A DNA stretch of 64,000 nt from Argyresthia goedartella (lineage: Eukaryota; Arthropoda; Insecta; Lepidoptera; Argyresthiidae): the NCBI GenBank assembly GCA_949825045.1, contig OX463813.1, forward strand, positions 6,572,001 through 6,636,000, written 5' to 3'. Each line of letters begins with the position of its first letter. Positions within the stretch are counted from its first letter, which is position 1. Positions 9,440 to 19,954 of the stretch are shown here, one piece after another. Under the pieces are notes generated by a model. It worked only from the letters and a program-made list of their open reading frames with translations, had not been told where the DNA came from and made no database searches. A program made the translations under genes and the position numbers.

Positions 9440-9715
9440 TCATATCTCCTGCTGAAGAAATCTCTTGTTAGAAATAAGCTCGTTTTTGTACATTATTATT
9501 AACCGCCGACGATAAAGAGAGTTGTAATAATTTTGAAGCTGTCTGTGTGTCTGTCCGTGGCAGACGCTCAAAAGGATGAATGGATTTCAATGCGTTTTTT
9601 TTATATTGGTAGTAGACTTCCCTGCGATGGTTCTTAGGTATATTTTATTAAAATCGGTTCACCGGTGCAAAAGTTATCAGCCTAAATAGGACACAATTAT
9701 CCAAATTTCAGCCAC
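9440..9715 (+). mobile_element. LINE 3' UTR remnants
   Basis: 9443-9510 (GAAATCTCTTGTTAGAAATA, then CTCGTTTTTGTACA) matches the 3' UTRs at 30375, 56035 and 59400. 9560-9715 (GATGAATGGATTTCAATGCG, GGTAGTAGACTTCCCTGCGA, ATCGGTTCACCGGTGC) matches 58380-58560. Confidence 0.5.
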
Positions 9716-9791
9716 AAGGTCTTATTAATGTGTTTTTTTTTTCTTATTGTCTGTAACGTCTACCACAATAACGAAACAACATACAACGCAC

Positions 9792-9975
9792 CTAGGAGAA
9801 CTCAAGTCGTCCTTATTACACTCGTTCCTCTTAGCCATCTGCTGTCTCTTTCTCCCTTCCTGGGCGGCCTTTATGGGGTCGTAGGAGGCTCGTTTCTTCC
9901 AGTTAGTGAACTCCTTGGCAACCTCCTTGCTGGCCAGGGCTGATGAGGAGCGGTGCTGGGCGGGTTTCTTTGAGC
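9792..9975 (-). CDS. Cep170: CEP170-like protein, exon with WKKR/YDPIKAA motif
   Basis: Exon of 184 nt. The acceptor is TTTTTTTCCCCAG (AG at 9977-9976) and the donor is CTAG|GTGCGT (9791-9790). The G left by the previous exon plus GC completes a Gly codon, and the exon ends with two bases over (AG). The peptide has a run of basic and alanine-rich helix: EFTNWKKRASYDPIKAAQEG followed by a KRQQMAKR tail. I regard this Trp-Lys-rich, Tyr-Asp-Pro block as a conserved interior block, likely helical and possibly involved in microtubule contact; that function is inference. GC content is clearly above the flanking intron. The plus-strand frame here is a shadow. Confidence 0.92.
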
Positions 9976-9979
9976 CTGG

Positions 9980-10530
9980 GGAAAAAAATAAGAACTTTGA
10001 AAAATTGCAAAATTGCAAATGGAATAATCTGCCCCACGTCTACTGAGGATGTAAAATGTACATGTCCCCGTAAACAGACAACTATTCAGCTAATAAAGCA
10101 TTTGTCGATGAAGCTTTCATAGATAAATGCTCTATTAATCCGGTACACATTAGACATTTTGACTGCAAATCAAAAGTTTCCTAAAAAATTGATTATTAAA
10201 TAGGAAAAATGCCAGATATAAACTCATCCAAAGAGAATAAAATTATCCTACAAGTATACTGAGGTGGGTCAGTCACCTCATAAGTTTCCTTAAATCTGTC
10301 AGGAACATGTCAATTTCCGGACAATTGCAAGTTTCCTTGAAAACGTATTATTCTACAGGTAGGTATTACATTATTCCTCTTATTATCTTAGGCGACATGC
10401 TCGAAAACGTCAAAAAATCTTAGGCGACATGCTCGAAAACGCCAAAAACCAACCTAGACATAGGAAAATACACGACATCCTACAGGGGAAAACAATAACC
10501 AAACGAATAAAAAATCATAGAATGTGTGTG
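9980..10530. other. Intron stretch with nothing recognised
   Basis: AT-rich intron. The only pattern is a direct repeat of ATCTTAGGCGACATGCTCGA at about 10384 and 10418. No splice-bounded open segment or repeat-family landmark is seen. Confidence 0.5.
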
Positions 10531-10533
10531 CAT

Positions 10534-10742
10534 AGTAAGGCTCAACAAGGCTTGTGTTATGGGTACTAGACGACGATATATTTAATAGAGATAAATACTT
10601 ATGTAAATACAGAGAAAACATCCAAGACTAAGAAACAAATATTCATGCTCATCACACAAATATTGCCCTTATCGGGATTCGAACCCAGGACCGTCAGCTT
10701 CGTCAGCAGGGTCACTACCCGCTAGGCTAAACCGGTCGTCGA
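10534..10742 (-). mobile_element. SINE family E
   Basis: On the minus strand it begins with a tRNA-like head (GACCGGTTTAGCCTAGCGG, B box GGGTTCGAATCCC). It continues TGATGAGCATGAATATTTG and ends CCCATAACACAAGCCTTG. A second copy is at 54985-55197. Confidence 0.8.
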
Positions 10743-10759
10743 ATTATTACTGTAGATAT

Positions 10760-11610
10760 TTTCAAATGGGAAGTAAATTAAATAATCGCTCATAAAAAAT
10801 ACTGATTAGCACAGTAAAAAAGGATCAGCAAAATAGTAGTTTATGTGACTGCTACATAATGGAGGGCACTAATACTCGAGAGTGGGTTTATGAAACGAGC
10901 CGAGGGCGAGTTTCATAATAATATCACTCGAGAGTTTTAATGCCTAATTATGTACAGTTACATACACTAGTTTATCTACACACATATCATAAGCTCTCTT
11001 TGATGTGTACAGGAACCGCATGTTTGACCGGCATTGTGGCTCTGCAGTTGTTTAGCTTGTTCTGTAGTACCAACTTCGGGCGCCGGCGTTCGAAATTTGA
11101 ATGTCAGTACCAACTTCACAGACAAACTAGGGGCGGCATGCAGACGGGCATCGGCGTTCGAAATTTGAATGTCATAATGTGTAGAAAAATTACACATTAT
11201 GGTCATAATGTGTCATTTTTCAGATAAGAAATAAGTTTTTACCAAGTAGTTTAACATTATGCTGATCGCAACGTGCGGTTTTTGTACGCAGTAAATAGGG
11301 TTTATGATACGTGTGTAGATAAAAACTTTTTATGTTTTAAATATTTTATCTACACACAGTACACCGTTTCATAAACCCACTCTCGAGTATTAATGCCCTC
11401 CATTATGTAGCAGTCACATAAACTACTATTATGTGTACTCAAGTTTATGTTTTAAGTATTTTTGTTGTTCTTGCATGTTCAACCTAACACGAAGGATAAA
11501 GGGGGCTTCGCTTCGCTCACCCCCTTTACCCTTCACCTGAGCTGCCGCAGCATTTTTCCCTGATATTTGCTGTGTAAATCAGATTTTTTATGAGCAGTTT
11601 CATATTTCCC
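10760..11610 (+). mobile_element. Core-module element with B ends, split by element Q
   Basis: Left B terminus with AATACTGATTAGCACAG at 10790-10831. Core at 11473-11566 and right terminus AAATCAGATTTTTTATGAGC to about 11607. The two halves are separated by the Q element at 10832-11430. Confidence 0.75.
10832..11430. mobile_element. Long-TIR element Q, complete copy
   Basis: About 60-bp inverted ends beginning AATAGTAGTTTATGTGACTG and including CATAATGGAGGGCA and CTCGAGAGTGGGTTTATGAA. The interior carries AGCTCTCTTTGATGTGT and an internal repeat of GGCGTTCGAAATTTGAATGT. Short frames on both strands (70-95 codons) recur in all copies but are not convincingly coding. Inserted into a B element. 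Confidence 0.85.
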
Positions 11611-11631
11611 TTTTTAAATATACTTCTTTTT

Positions 11632-11708
11632 CGCCATCAATCCCCGGGATTCGAATCTGGAACCTCTGGCTCGCAAGGCAGAGCCTCGATCACTAGGCCA
11701 CAGATACA
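11632..11708 (-). mobile_element. tRNA-like SINE head
   Basis: The minus strand reads a GTGGCCTAGTGATCGAGGCT head, then a B-box-like AGATTCGAATCCC. Probably a truncated SINE and not a working tRNA gene. Confidence 0.45.
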
Positions 11709-11709
11709 T

Positions 11710-12237
11710 AACAGAACAAAACTAACGTAGCGTCACGCGATTTCTCATACGCGGTGGTAGAAGCACAGTTGCCAGAAAGTACCCATACCCATCGCTTCGA
11801 ACCCATGGAACGTATGAAAGACACTATTATTTATAATATATAATACGTCAATGTATACTGCCACACAAGAGTGTTTTATATGTACTGCTGTCGGTGTACC
11901 TAACAAATAAATAAATAATAAATAAAAGACAGAGACATCCTACTGTGTGATTGATAAACCAAGTACCAACCAACCACGCCCCACAAGTGCCCACAACACA
12001 GTCATATAATGACCATAAGACATTGTGCAATCCATCTATTGCGGTCACACGAAACCAATCCTAACACGATATTAAACTTCTATGGCCAATCGCTAACGAA
12101 TGCACTGCACATGCATTACAAATTACTCTCAAGGGAACGCACGATTTTTCATACATTCTAATTGACATAGCTGCGGTTTGCAGATACAAGGTGATAGATT
12201 TTTGGGGATACCAGGGATATTAAAATTAATGTTTTTT
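11710..12237. other. Intron stretch, no feature recognised
   Basis: AT-rich with a TAAATAAATAAATAATAAATAA microsatellite near 11905. The short minus frame at 11848-12048 has no splice sites in phase with the gene. Confidence 0.45.
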
Positions 12238-12298
12238 TAACCTGGCTAAACTTGGGCACAATTGTGCCTCTGCCTACCCCGTACGATACGCGTGATAA
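12238..12298 (+). mobile_element. SINE family F 3' fragment
   Basis: CCTGGCTAAACTTGGGCACA, then ATTGTGCCTCTGCC and CCCCGTACG match the 3' part of family F at 50900-50985. It stops about 20 bp from the donor of exon 12320-13496. Confidence 0.55.
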
Positions 12299-12319
12299 GC
12301 TAAGTTTCAGTTAAGTTAC

Positions 12320-13496
12320 CTTTGTCCTGTAGTTTGGGCTGAAACTCCCTCGTAGACGACCTGGACTTCGTCAGCCTGTTCATCACTGCTTGCCGCGTCG
12401 GCTCCGATATTCTCCTACTTTGATGACCAGCAGTCTTTGCCCTCTCCTCTCTAGAGACCGGCGGTTCGGACATCCTAGTGTTCAGACCTCTTTCTTTATT
12501 GGTCACTCTTACGGAGTTTCTGGTCAACCCTGGCCCGAACTTTCTGGACAATTCTGGAGTGTTCGGACATCTGCGACTGGGAGAATTCGCTGGAGCTACA
12601 GACTTTAGATCTGGCGAATTTATTCTTCTGACATTAGGCCTTTTATATCTCTCCTGAGCTTTATCATATGTATCAGATTCATCAGACAAATAATCCACTT
12701 CTTTCTCAAAATCATTACCGCTGGATCTCCTATTTGCAGTTCTGGGTTCTAAGAAGTTGTTGTTCTTTGTGACTATGTTGAAAGAGCTGGAGCGTTTGAT
12801 TGAGTTTCCAAAGTAGTTCGTGGGCGAATACATCTTCATAGGTTCTATACCATCGCTGTACACCCTTTGATGGCCTGTTCGCTTCGCATCACCTTGGCGA
12901 CCGATTTGATCGATTTTCGAGTAATATTTCTGCGTCTCAGCGTTGTTCTTTAAAACCGTTTTGAGACTAATCGTAGAATTTGCATTATGTACATCATTGA
13001 AGCACTCAGTTGCATTTCTGCCGTCGAAAGAGCGATTTCTTGTGTGTTTTCTGTGCGGTGACAAAATAGCCTCGACATTATGAGAGAGCGTCTTATCATC
13101 AGAACTATTGGACAATCCTCTATCAGAACACGGACTGTTCATATTATAATCGAACTTCCCCTTATCCGTATCTAAAGATCTAGTGGCAGTACTCAACAAC
13201 AGCTTAGTTTTTTCTGGTATCTTCGATGAGCCAGTAATTACGTAGTTTCCTGGACTACGTAAGGGACTGGAGTCTGTGGATGTCTCCTTTCTTCTGAGCC
13301 GATAGTTCAGTGAGTTGGATCTACTGAGTTGTGACACTGGCAGTCTGGATGCGGCAGTCTTGTCGCTGATGAGAGAAGCGGTAAGCGCAGCAGGAATGTT
13401 GTATGTGTTGGAGTGTAGTTTCGCTTGTAGATTAGTTATAGCGTTTTGGGTTTTTTGTAGATACGCTTCTGTGTCTTGGTTGGACGGGATGAGGTC
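12320..13496 (-). CDS. Cep170: CEP170-like protein, second large exon
   Basis: Exon of 1177 nt. The acceptor is TTTTGTTCCAG (AG at 13498-13497) and the donor is CAAAG|GTAACT (12319-12318). It starts on a codon boundary with DLIPSNQDTEAYLQKTQNA and runs 392 codons plus one base. The opening TEAYLQKT...NLQAKLH resembles the human CEP170 stretch with DTEAVMAFLEAKL (recall). It could form a short helix. The rest is low-complexity, basic and Ser/Arg-rich, with repeated RRIS, RRSS and RSSS patterns and several proline-directed serines (for example SPLRSPG). This suits a phosphoregulated, microtubule-binding disordered region. SINE fragments lie 20-35 bp outside both splice sites. The residues after DKG in the open frame are intron read-through. 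Confidence 0.92.
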
Positions 13497-13529
13497 CTGG
13501 AACAAAATAAAACATTAAATTAGTATCGG

Positions 13530-13820
13530 AAACGGTCGTGCGGGTATCCACATCTGGCTGTGACGGGTTCTGGATGGGACTCCGTGGACATGTGGCATTT
13601 GTCGCGTTTCAGATGTCACGTTAAGCCGTAGGTCCCGGCTACTATCGCTAGTCGTAAAACTGTGTCAGTGGCCCAAATAGGGCTGCTTGATAACTTCTGA
13701 CAGTCGCTTTGGCCACTACCCGACACCTCTCTATCATCCGCACTGAGCCAGCGTTGTGATGGCTCAATCTTTCTCTTATCTCCGTAAAGGCCCATGTCTC
13801 TCGGTGGTGACATTAACAGG
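13530..13820 (+). mobile_element. SINE family G
   Basis: Same order of landmarks as 6380-6712 (GTGGACATGTGGCATTTGTC, TCACGTTAAGCCGTAGGTCC, TAACTTCTGACAGTCGC). It lies about 34 bp upstream of the acceptor of exon 12320-13496. Confidence 0.7.
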
Positions 13821-14031
13821 CTACGTTTGTATATGGATATTACAGCATCTACTTATTGGGGTTTATATTATCTCCGAATTTATAGCTGTTGCAAGGCCAA
13901 AATATCTTCAGAGTTTTAGACCGTCTCGGCACAGCCGACAAATCTAAGTCATCTGGTCCGGACCTACAACCTGCAACTCAGTTTGACGAAAAAGTCAGTC
14001 AAATTTATTTATTACTATAGATAATTACATA

Positions 14032-14308
14032 GGATAGTATTTAATCGCACATCATAAATACTGATTTGCACAGCAAAAAAAGGATCAGCAAAAACTCTTT
14101 TTATGTTTAAAATATTTTATGTGTACTAAAGTTTATTTTTTAAGTAAGTATTTTTTTGTTTTGTATTCTTGTATGTTCAACCTAACACGAAGGGTCAAGG
14201 GGGCTTCGCTTCGCTCACCCCCTTTACCCTTCACCTAAGCTACCGCAGCATATTGCCCTGATATTTGCTGTGTAAATCATATTTTTGATGTGCAGTTTAC
14301 CATTTCCC
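14032..14308 (+). mobile_element. Core-module element with B ends
   Basis: Ends GGATAGTATTTAATCGCACA and TTGATGTGCAGTTTACCATT, with the core at 14171-14264. The flanks AATTACATA and ATTTACGTA match at 7 of 9 bases. Immediately followed by a fragment of LINE 3' UTR (14310-14375, reverse). Confidence 0.78.
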
Positions 14309-14384
14309 ATTTACGTATGCTTAGCAAATGTCATTTTTTTGCGTCTTCTCTACATTGGACCACTGTGGGAGAAGGAGACGAACA

Positions 14385-15050
14385 CTGAAAGTGATCTCGT
14401 CTCTCGCTCGGGAACCGACAGAGCTAGTATGAAATTTAACCATTTAGAAGGCTCTATCCTCTATATTCAACCTTATGGCTCGGTAATAGAAACCAATGAA
14501 AAATTCTGCATGCTTATTATTCCCCTTAGAGGGTTAAGGGGCACTTAATTTAGGCAACAGTCTGTACATTTGGGCACTAGGTACCGATATCAAGAACAGT
14601 TCATCGCGTATCGCCCACTCTACTACAAAATTAGCGAGTGAGCGAGTGACCTACTTGGATCAGACATTCCCTAGGGAAACTGAACCTTAATGCATAATCA
14701 ATAAAGAATACAGCTTTGGCGCAGGGATTAACAATCTAGATTGTAGACTTGCACGGAGAAGCTATTTCTTTTCTACACTAATACTGGAAGTAGTATAAGA
14801 ATGCCAAAAATCCATTAAGGAAAGTATGGAAGTCTCAAGAATTCCGAATAAACCGAAGCCTTCTAACTTAATTTTATTGGATTAACTCCTGAAACCTAAT
14901 TAAATTTTATATTTTTTGTCGATTCAGTTTTTGGGAATTTCACAAAATGGCGGAGATATGGCGTTGAAACTTCTAAAAAAACTTCTACAGCCCAAACGTC
15001 CTGATAGATTTTAACAAATGAGGTTGGTTTGTGGAGCTCGTAAAAATTAC
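14385..15050. other. Intron stretch, unassigned
   Basis: No recognised repeat landmark or exon candidate. The frame at 14285-14548 only bridges a repeat end and unique sequence. Confidence 0.4.
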
Positions 15051-15190
15051 AAAGGCTATTTAATTTTATTGAAAAGTCAATAGGTTGGACTTAACATAGC
15101 AAAATGTAGTCTACAAAGTTATTGGCTAGTCCATGTTTGTAACCAGGAGCATTCATAGGGTTGTATGTGGTATTGAAAGAAAATGCAGTC
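15050..15190 (+). repeat. Diverged family A fragment
   Basis: GTAACCAGGAGCATTCATAG and GTTGTATGTGGTATTGAAAG match the middle of family A, but both termini are gone. Confidence 0.5.
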
Positions 15191-15616
15191 AGAATATTTA
15201 TATTTATAATAATTTCACTTGTTCAACCCACTTCAAGGGGTCGCGGGTGTGAGGGGGTGGTAAGTAAATACAACGCGACCATGTTGAGTGTGAACCTGTC
15301 TCACAGGGATCAACCTTGCCAAGCTAGACTACGTAACTTGACCGTGTCGTACTTAAGTTGAGGTTAAACTCCATTTAACGGCCTGCCAAAAGTCTGCTGC
15401 AAGTCGGCCTTAGAGGATTGGTAGTTTATCAACATTTAAATGACAGCTTAACCTAAGTTAAGTTAAGTTTTTGGGTTATGGGTTCTATCGAGTGTCGCCA
15501 CAACAATTTTGCCAATGTCACACGATGAGATCTGCACAATAGGAAATCACGTGCTGCTGTTAACAAAACGTAAAATTTAAGCTATAATCTAATGTTGTTA
15601 GTAGATATAAATTTGT

Positions 15617-16059
15617 TAAGGCGATACCTCGTCCGTGCAAAGGTCCCCGTTACTCCAGGCGGAAAGACCCGCGTGTGAGAGGGACGGAATCGGGAAAAAA
15701 TCGGAAAAAAATGTCATATCGTAGCGCTAAACCACAGATAATTTGTTTAAAAATAAACTACGCTATTTTGTTAAAAAGTTTTATAAAGCGAGTTTACGAA
15801 TTCATAATATCTGCATTTTGAACGCAGTTCCGCAATGAAATTAGTTAGTATTTCAGAATTACAAGAAAAAATAACACAATTTAGAGGTATTTTCGTAATT
15901 AAATTCTATCGAGTAAATTACATTCAATCGCGTTTTCCTTTAGTGAGAATCTTAATCAAATACTCAATAAACGTTAACCCAAAAATCAAATCTGTAGATG
16001 ACTTCATGGTGGAGTAAATGGATTCGAAAAAACCCCATTTTTTTTTCGTATAACCTTAA
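15617..16059 (+). mobile_element. TIR element J, copy 1
   Basis: About 440 bp. The left end TTAAGGCGATACC is clear and the right end is decayed (GTATAACCTTAA). Landmarks are CCAGGCGGAAAGACCCGCG, TAAACTACGCTATTTTG, GAGAATCTTAATCAAATAC and GATGACTTCATGGTGGAGTA. Other copies are at 21031-21453, 28781-29158 and 31310-31690. Confidence 0.72.
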
Positions 16060-16358
16060 GTAAATTGACAGAGGATGGGTGAGATAAGAACGAAGTTTAG
16101 ATTGACAGGCCGAAGGAATTTGGCAGGGAGGATATCGTAAATGGAAGTATGATTATTAGAGCACCAGCCAAACCTAACACCAGCTATTTAAACAACTTGA
16201 CATTTAGGAGGCATTTACAAAAGCGAGTATAACGCGAGGTGTGGCTTTCGCTTGCGACGCTGCGACAGACTTATTTGCAAAACAATAGAGCGAGTTGATT
16301 CGTTCGCTCCGCGTGCTTTGTGATACCGTCAGCAGAGATTAAAACTGCACTCAGCAAT

Positions 16359-17006
16359 GGCAACAAATATAATGATCACCAAAATATTTTTTTCCTACCC
16401 AAAATGGATAAATGAACACCAAAAGTTGCAAAAAATATCAGGGCAAAATACTACGGTAGCTTAGGTGAAGGGTAAAGGGGGTGAGCGAAGCGAAGCCCCC
16501 TTTATCCTTCGTGTTAAGTTGAACATGCAGAACAACAAAAAATACTTAAAACATAACCTTGAGTACTCATAAAATATTTGAAACATAGAAGGGTTTTTGC
16601 TGATCCAATTTTCCTGTGCAAATCAGTATTTTTGATGTGCGATTAAATACTAGCCGTTTCATTTTAGAGAAGAAAATGTATTATAAATAAACATTAAAAG
16701 AAAATCAAAAGAGTTTTGTATTGACTGTACATAAATACCTTAAATTGTCACTATGTGAAATTGTGAGTTGACGACAACAAAAATAAGTTTCAGTGCAAGT
16801 TTCTTTAGTGCGAGTTGAACATGTAAAAACAACAAAAAATACTTAAAACATAAACTTAAGTGTGTACTTAAGTAACATACATAAAAAGAAGTTTGGTGAT
16901 CATTTATCCAAAGACAATTTGGTGGACATTTATCCATTCTGGCAGTCATTTAGAATTTATTGGTAGTAAAATATGTGCGTTTTTGGTAATCGTTTAAACA
17001 TAAGCC
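16359..17006 (-). mobile_element. Chimeric core-module element (B2 outer ends, B end inside)
   Basis: Outer ends are B2: GGCAACAAATATAATGATCACC at 16359 and GTTTAAACATAAGCC ending 17006. They are flanked by a perfect 9-bp duplication CTCAGCAAT (16350-16358, 17007-17015). Inside, after the core (16436-16530), comes a complete B terminus ending AAATACTAGCC near 16654, then about 150 bp of unrelated AT-rich sequence. The B2 right half then restarts at GTTGAACATGTAAAAACAAC. Confidence 0.82.
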
Positions 17007-17029
17007 CTCAGCAATTGGCTTTAAAGATT

Positions 17030-17460
17030 GTTGCGTATTCGTATTCTTTATTGCACAGAAATCATAATGCATAATGGTAACGAAAAATTTTACGAGCGAA
17101 CATAAATATTTATGTACAGGCAACTAACTGCTTCTGGCCCCACACTAGGATACCCTGTGTCGTAGGAAGCGACATCACACCCATATAAACAAAGGCAAAT
17201 GTGTTTATTGCATCCATAGTCATGACTTTCCCATAAGATATCCCAAGCCAGTTACAATAATACTCCAATTCGCATACTATCTTGTCTAATGTCATAATGC
17301 CTCTAAAATGGTTGGCTCTCTTGAGAGGCAGCTTTGAAGCTGTCACTTTAGGACCATATGCTACTAGTATGACATTTTTTGTTAGTATAAATAAAGGCTC
17401 AAATTTACTTATACTTATAGCAATCGTCATTTTTGCCACTTCTCTACATTAAGGCGCATA
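17030..17460. mobile_element. SINE C tail and LINE tails, degraded
   Basis: 17118-17185 (reverse) carries TTCTGGCCCCACACTAGGAT of SINE C. 17035-17110 resembles a LINE polyadenylation tail. 17395-17460 has the TCTCTACATT landmark of LINE 3' UTR H. The minus frame of 109 codons over this stretch is not supported as a gene. Confidence 0.45.
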
Positions 17461-17499
17461 TTGAATCGACAGAAGAGAAAATTAAGGCTCAGTACACAC

Positions 17500-17960
17500 T
17501 AGGGGACAAATGATTCCCAACATGTCGCTGCAACGTGACACTGTGACGTTGTATATTGCCCCGAAATATGCCACGCGAAATGTCACTCATGCCCCGCGTT
17601 ATTTTACCATGATAAAATGTCGCACAGGCGCCGGAGGTGGCACACAGCCGGGGCGTGTGGACTCAAAGGGTGGAGGCCTTTGCCCAGCTGTGGGACACTA
17701 TCATCTCGGCTACGTAAAAAAATAATGTCGCGGGGCATGATTTGAGACGATGCAGCTCCACGTTGCAACGACATGTTACGAGCTCCCTTATCCATAAATT
17801 CATGAAATATTTTTATGGATCTTAAGGTTTATTTGTGCTTATGTTTATCTGTGTATATTTGTAAGAAACTGTTTGTGTCCTGAATATAAATAAATAAAAA
17901 TATATAAAATAAATGTTGGGGAAAAATTGTCCCCTAGTGTGTAGAGCCTTAATGTTTCCG
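17500..17960. other. Intron stretch with an imperfect inverted repeat around an RTE scrap
   Basis: CACACTAGGGGACAAATGAT (17495-17514) and its near complement at 17920-17940 (TTGTCCCCTAGTGTG), with CATGTCGCTGCAACGTG and CACGTTGCAACGACATG further in, form a stem of about 40 bp. The interior (17640-17715) includes GGAGGCCTTTGCCCAGCTGT, an RTE 3' scrap. Probably a MITE carrying an insertion. Confidence 0.55.
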
Positions 17961-18378
17961 TCGATTCAATGTGCGCCACCAACTTGAGAAAATTTGATGC
18001 ATTATGCTTTAAAATCTTCCAAATTATTTATCCTTCCGATAAATAAAATCTTTCAACCAAGGCCATCTCCAAAATATATTTTTCGATAATGCAACGAAGA
18101 AATGTACGATCGAAGACGCGGCCCAGTTAGGGAGCAATATTTTTGCCAACCCTACCAAGTCTGTTATAGTTGATTCTCTATTGGCTAAGCTAAGTGTAAA
18201 ACAATGGCACTAACAGACAGAAATACTCATTCAACTCATGATTATTGTACTTTGAAATTAAATTAAATAATTATAATATATAATTAATATAATATATAAT
18301 TAAATATTTATTTCAACAAAAACCACGCAAATAATACAATCGACTAAATAGTGTTAATGAAAAATATGTCATTATAAC

Positions 18379-19032
18379 GGGAAATATTTAACTGCACATC
18401 AATAATTCTGATTTGCATAGCAAATATACTGATTTTCACAGCAAATATCAGGGTAAATTACTGCGGGAGCTTAGGTGAAGGTTAAAGCGTGTGAGCGATG
18501 CGAAGCCCCCTTTAGCCTTCGTATTAGGTTGAACATGTAAGAACATGGAAGAAAAAGGACTTTTTCAGAGGCTCAATGTCGCGCAGCGAGCTATGGAAAG
18601 GGCTATGCTTGGTATTTCTCTACGAGATCGAGTCAGAAATGAGGAGATCCGTAGAAGAACCAAAGTTGCTGACATAGCCCCTAGGATAAGCCAGCTGAAG
18701 TGGCAATGGGCAGGCCACATAGCGCGAAGATCGGATGGCCGATGGGGCAAAAAGGTCCTTGAATGGAGACCACGTACTGGCAAGCGCAGTGTGGGTCGGC
18801 CACCTACGAGATGGACCGACGACCTGGTGAGGATCGCTGGATCTCGTTGGATGCAGGTGGCTACGGACCGGTCACGCTGGAGTGAGATTGGAGAGGCCTA
18901 TGTTCAGCAGTGGACATTAACAGGCTGAAATGATGATGTAAGAACAAGAAAAATACTTCAAACTAAAGTGTTTTTGCTGATCCTTTTCTGTTGTGAAAAT
19001 CAGTATTTTTGATGTGCGATTAAATACTAGCC
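18379..19032 (-). mobile_element. Core-module element with B ends, interrupted by an RTE insertion
   Basis: The left end GGGAAATATTTAACTGCACA and right end GCGATTAAATACTAGCC bracket the core (18446-18541). The body is split by the RTE piece at 18546-18935. No clear 9-bp flanking duplication remains. Confidence 0.78.
18546..18935 (+). mobile_element. RTE-type LINE, 3' coding end, inserted with 11-bp duplication
   Basis: Open frame of about 125 codons encoding the C terminus after RT: LNVAQRAMERAMLGISLRDR, then QLKWQWAGHIARR, VLEWRPRTGKRSVGRPPTRW and EAYVQQWTLTG stop. This is the standard C-terminal block of lepidopteran RTE reverse transcriptases (recall). The 3' end is ATGATG. ATGTAAGAACA occurs at 18535-18545 and again at 18936-18946, so the target duplication is 11 bp. 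Severe 5' truncation removed endonuclease and RT. Confidence 0.88.
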
Positions 19033-19435
19033 ATTAAAAAACCAAATATCTATCCTAAATTGCGTTCCTAATTGATGTTTTCGTTTTACTGTTATTTTAA
19101 GAAAGTTGCGATACGACTATGTCACCTCAAAACTTAAGTATTTCACACACAGCCAAATTCACCTGTTACCCCCTTATAGAGAATAGAGTCGTGATCATAT
19201 TCAGCTATCGAATCCGACTGACATGACCCACTAAACAATAGGCCAGCCTTAATTCGTGTCACTTTCCCCACTAACCTTGTGTCACGTGACACACCCAGTT
19301 TGTGAATGTGTGTGTATGTGACTCCTACTTGTTGCATAGCTATGATAATTTTGTATTGGCACATATTAGTAAAATAGAACCAAATATTTAAATTTTAAAA
19401 CCCTGCGAAATGCTAATGGCGTGTTAGTTCCATAA

Positions 19436-19796
19436 AAAACCGGTCAAGTACGAGTCTCTCTCGCGCACGAAGGGATCCGTACCACCTTACAATGGTATGG
19501 GATGGCGTGGAGTGAATAGTTTGGATTTGACATAGCAAAGTTATTGGTGCGGCTACTTTCACACTCCATTGACGTAACCAGGTGCATTCATAAGTGTGTA
19601 TGTGGTATTGAAAGAATTATTGTATGGGAGCCCCCTTTAATTTTTATTTTATTCAGATTTTTAGTATTTATTGTTATAGCGGCAACCGAAATACATCATC
19701 TGTGAAAAATTCATCTGTCTAACTACCGCGGTTCATGAGATACAGCCTGGTGACAGACGGACGGACAGCGGAGGCTAAGTAATAGGGTCCCGTTTG
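19436..19796 (+). repeat. Family A repeat, near complete
   Basis: Starts AACCGGTCAAGTACGAGTCT, then AGGGATCCGTACCACC. The middle is GTAACCAGGTGCATTCATAA and the end is TAGGGTCCCGTTTG. A right terminus of a B element follows at 19797-19853. Confidence 0.75.
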
Positions 19797-19950
19797 CCCT
19801 GATATTTGCTGTGCAAACCAGTATTTTTGATGTGCAGTTTAATATTTCCCATTAATTTGTGCCCTCCACCAACCCGCACTGAGCCAGCGCGGTGAAGTTA
19901 AATCTTACTCGTATCCGCGTAAAGGCCTCTGCCCCTCGGCGGGGACATTT
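19797..19950 (+). mobile_element. B-element terminus and SINE G 3' fragment
   Basis: 19797-19853 is the end of a core plus B terminus (GCTGTGCAAACCAGTATTTT). 19855-19950 holds the SINE G landmarks GCACTGAGCCAGCGCGGTGA and AAAGGCCTCTGCCCCTCG. Confidence 0.6.
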
Positions 19951-19954
19951 TTAT

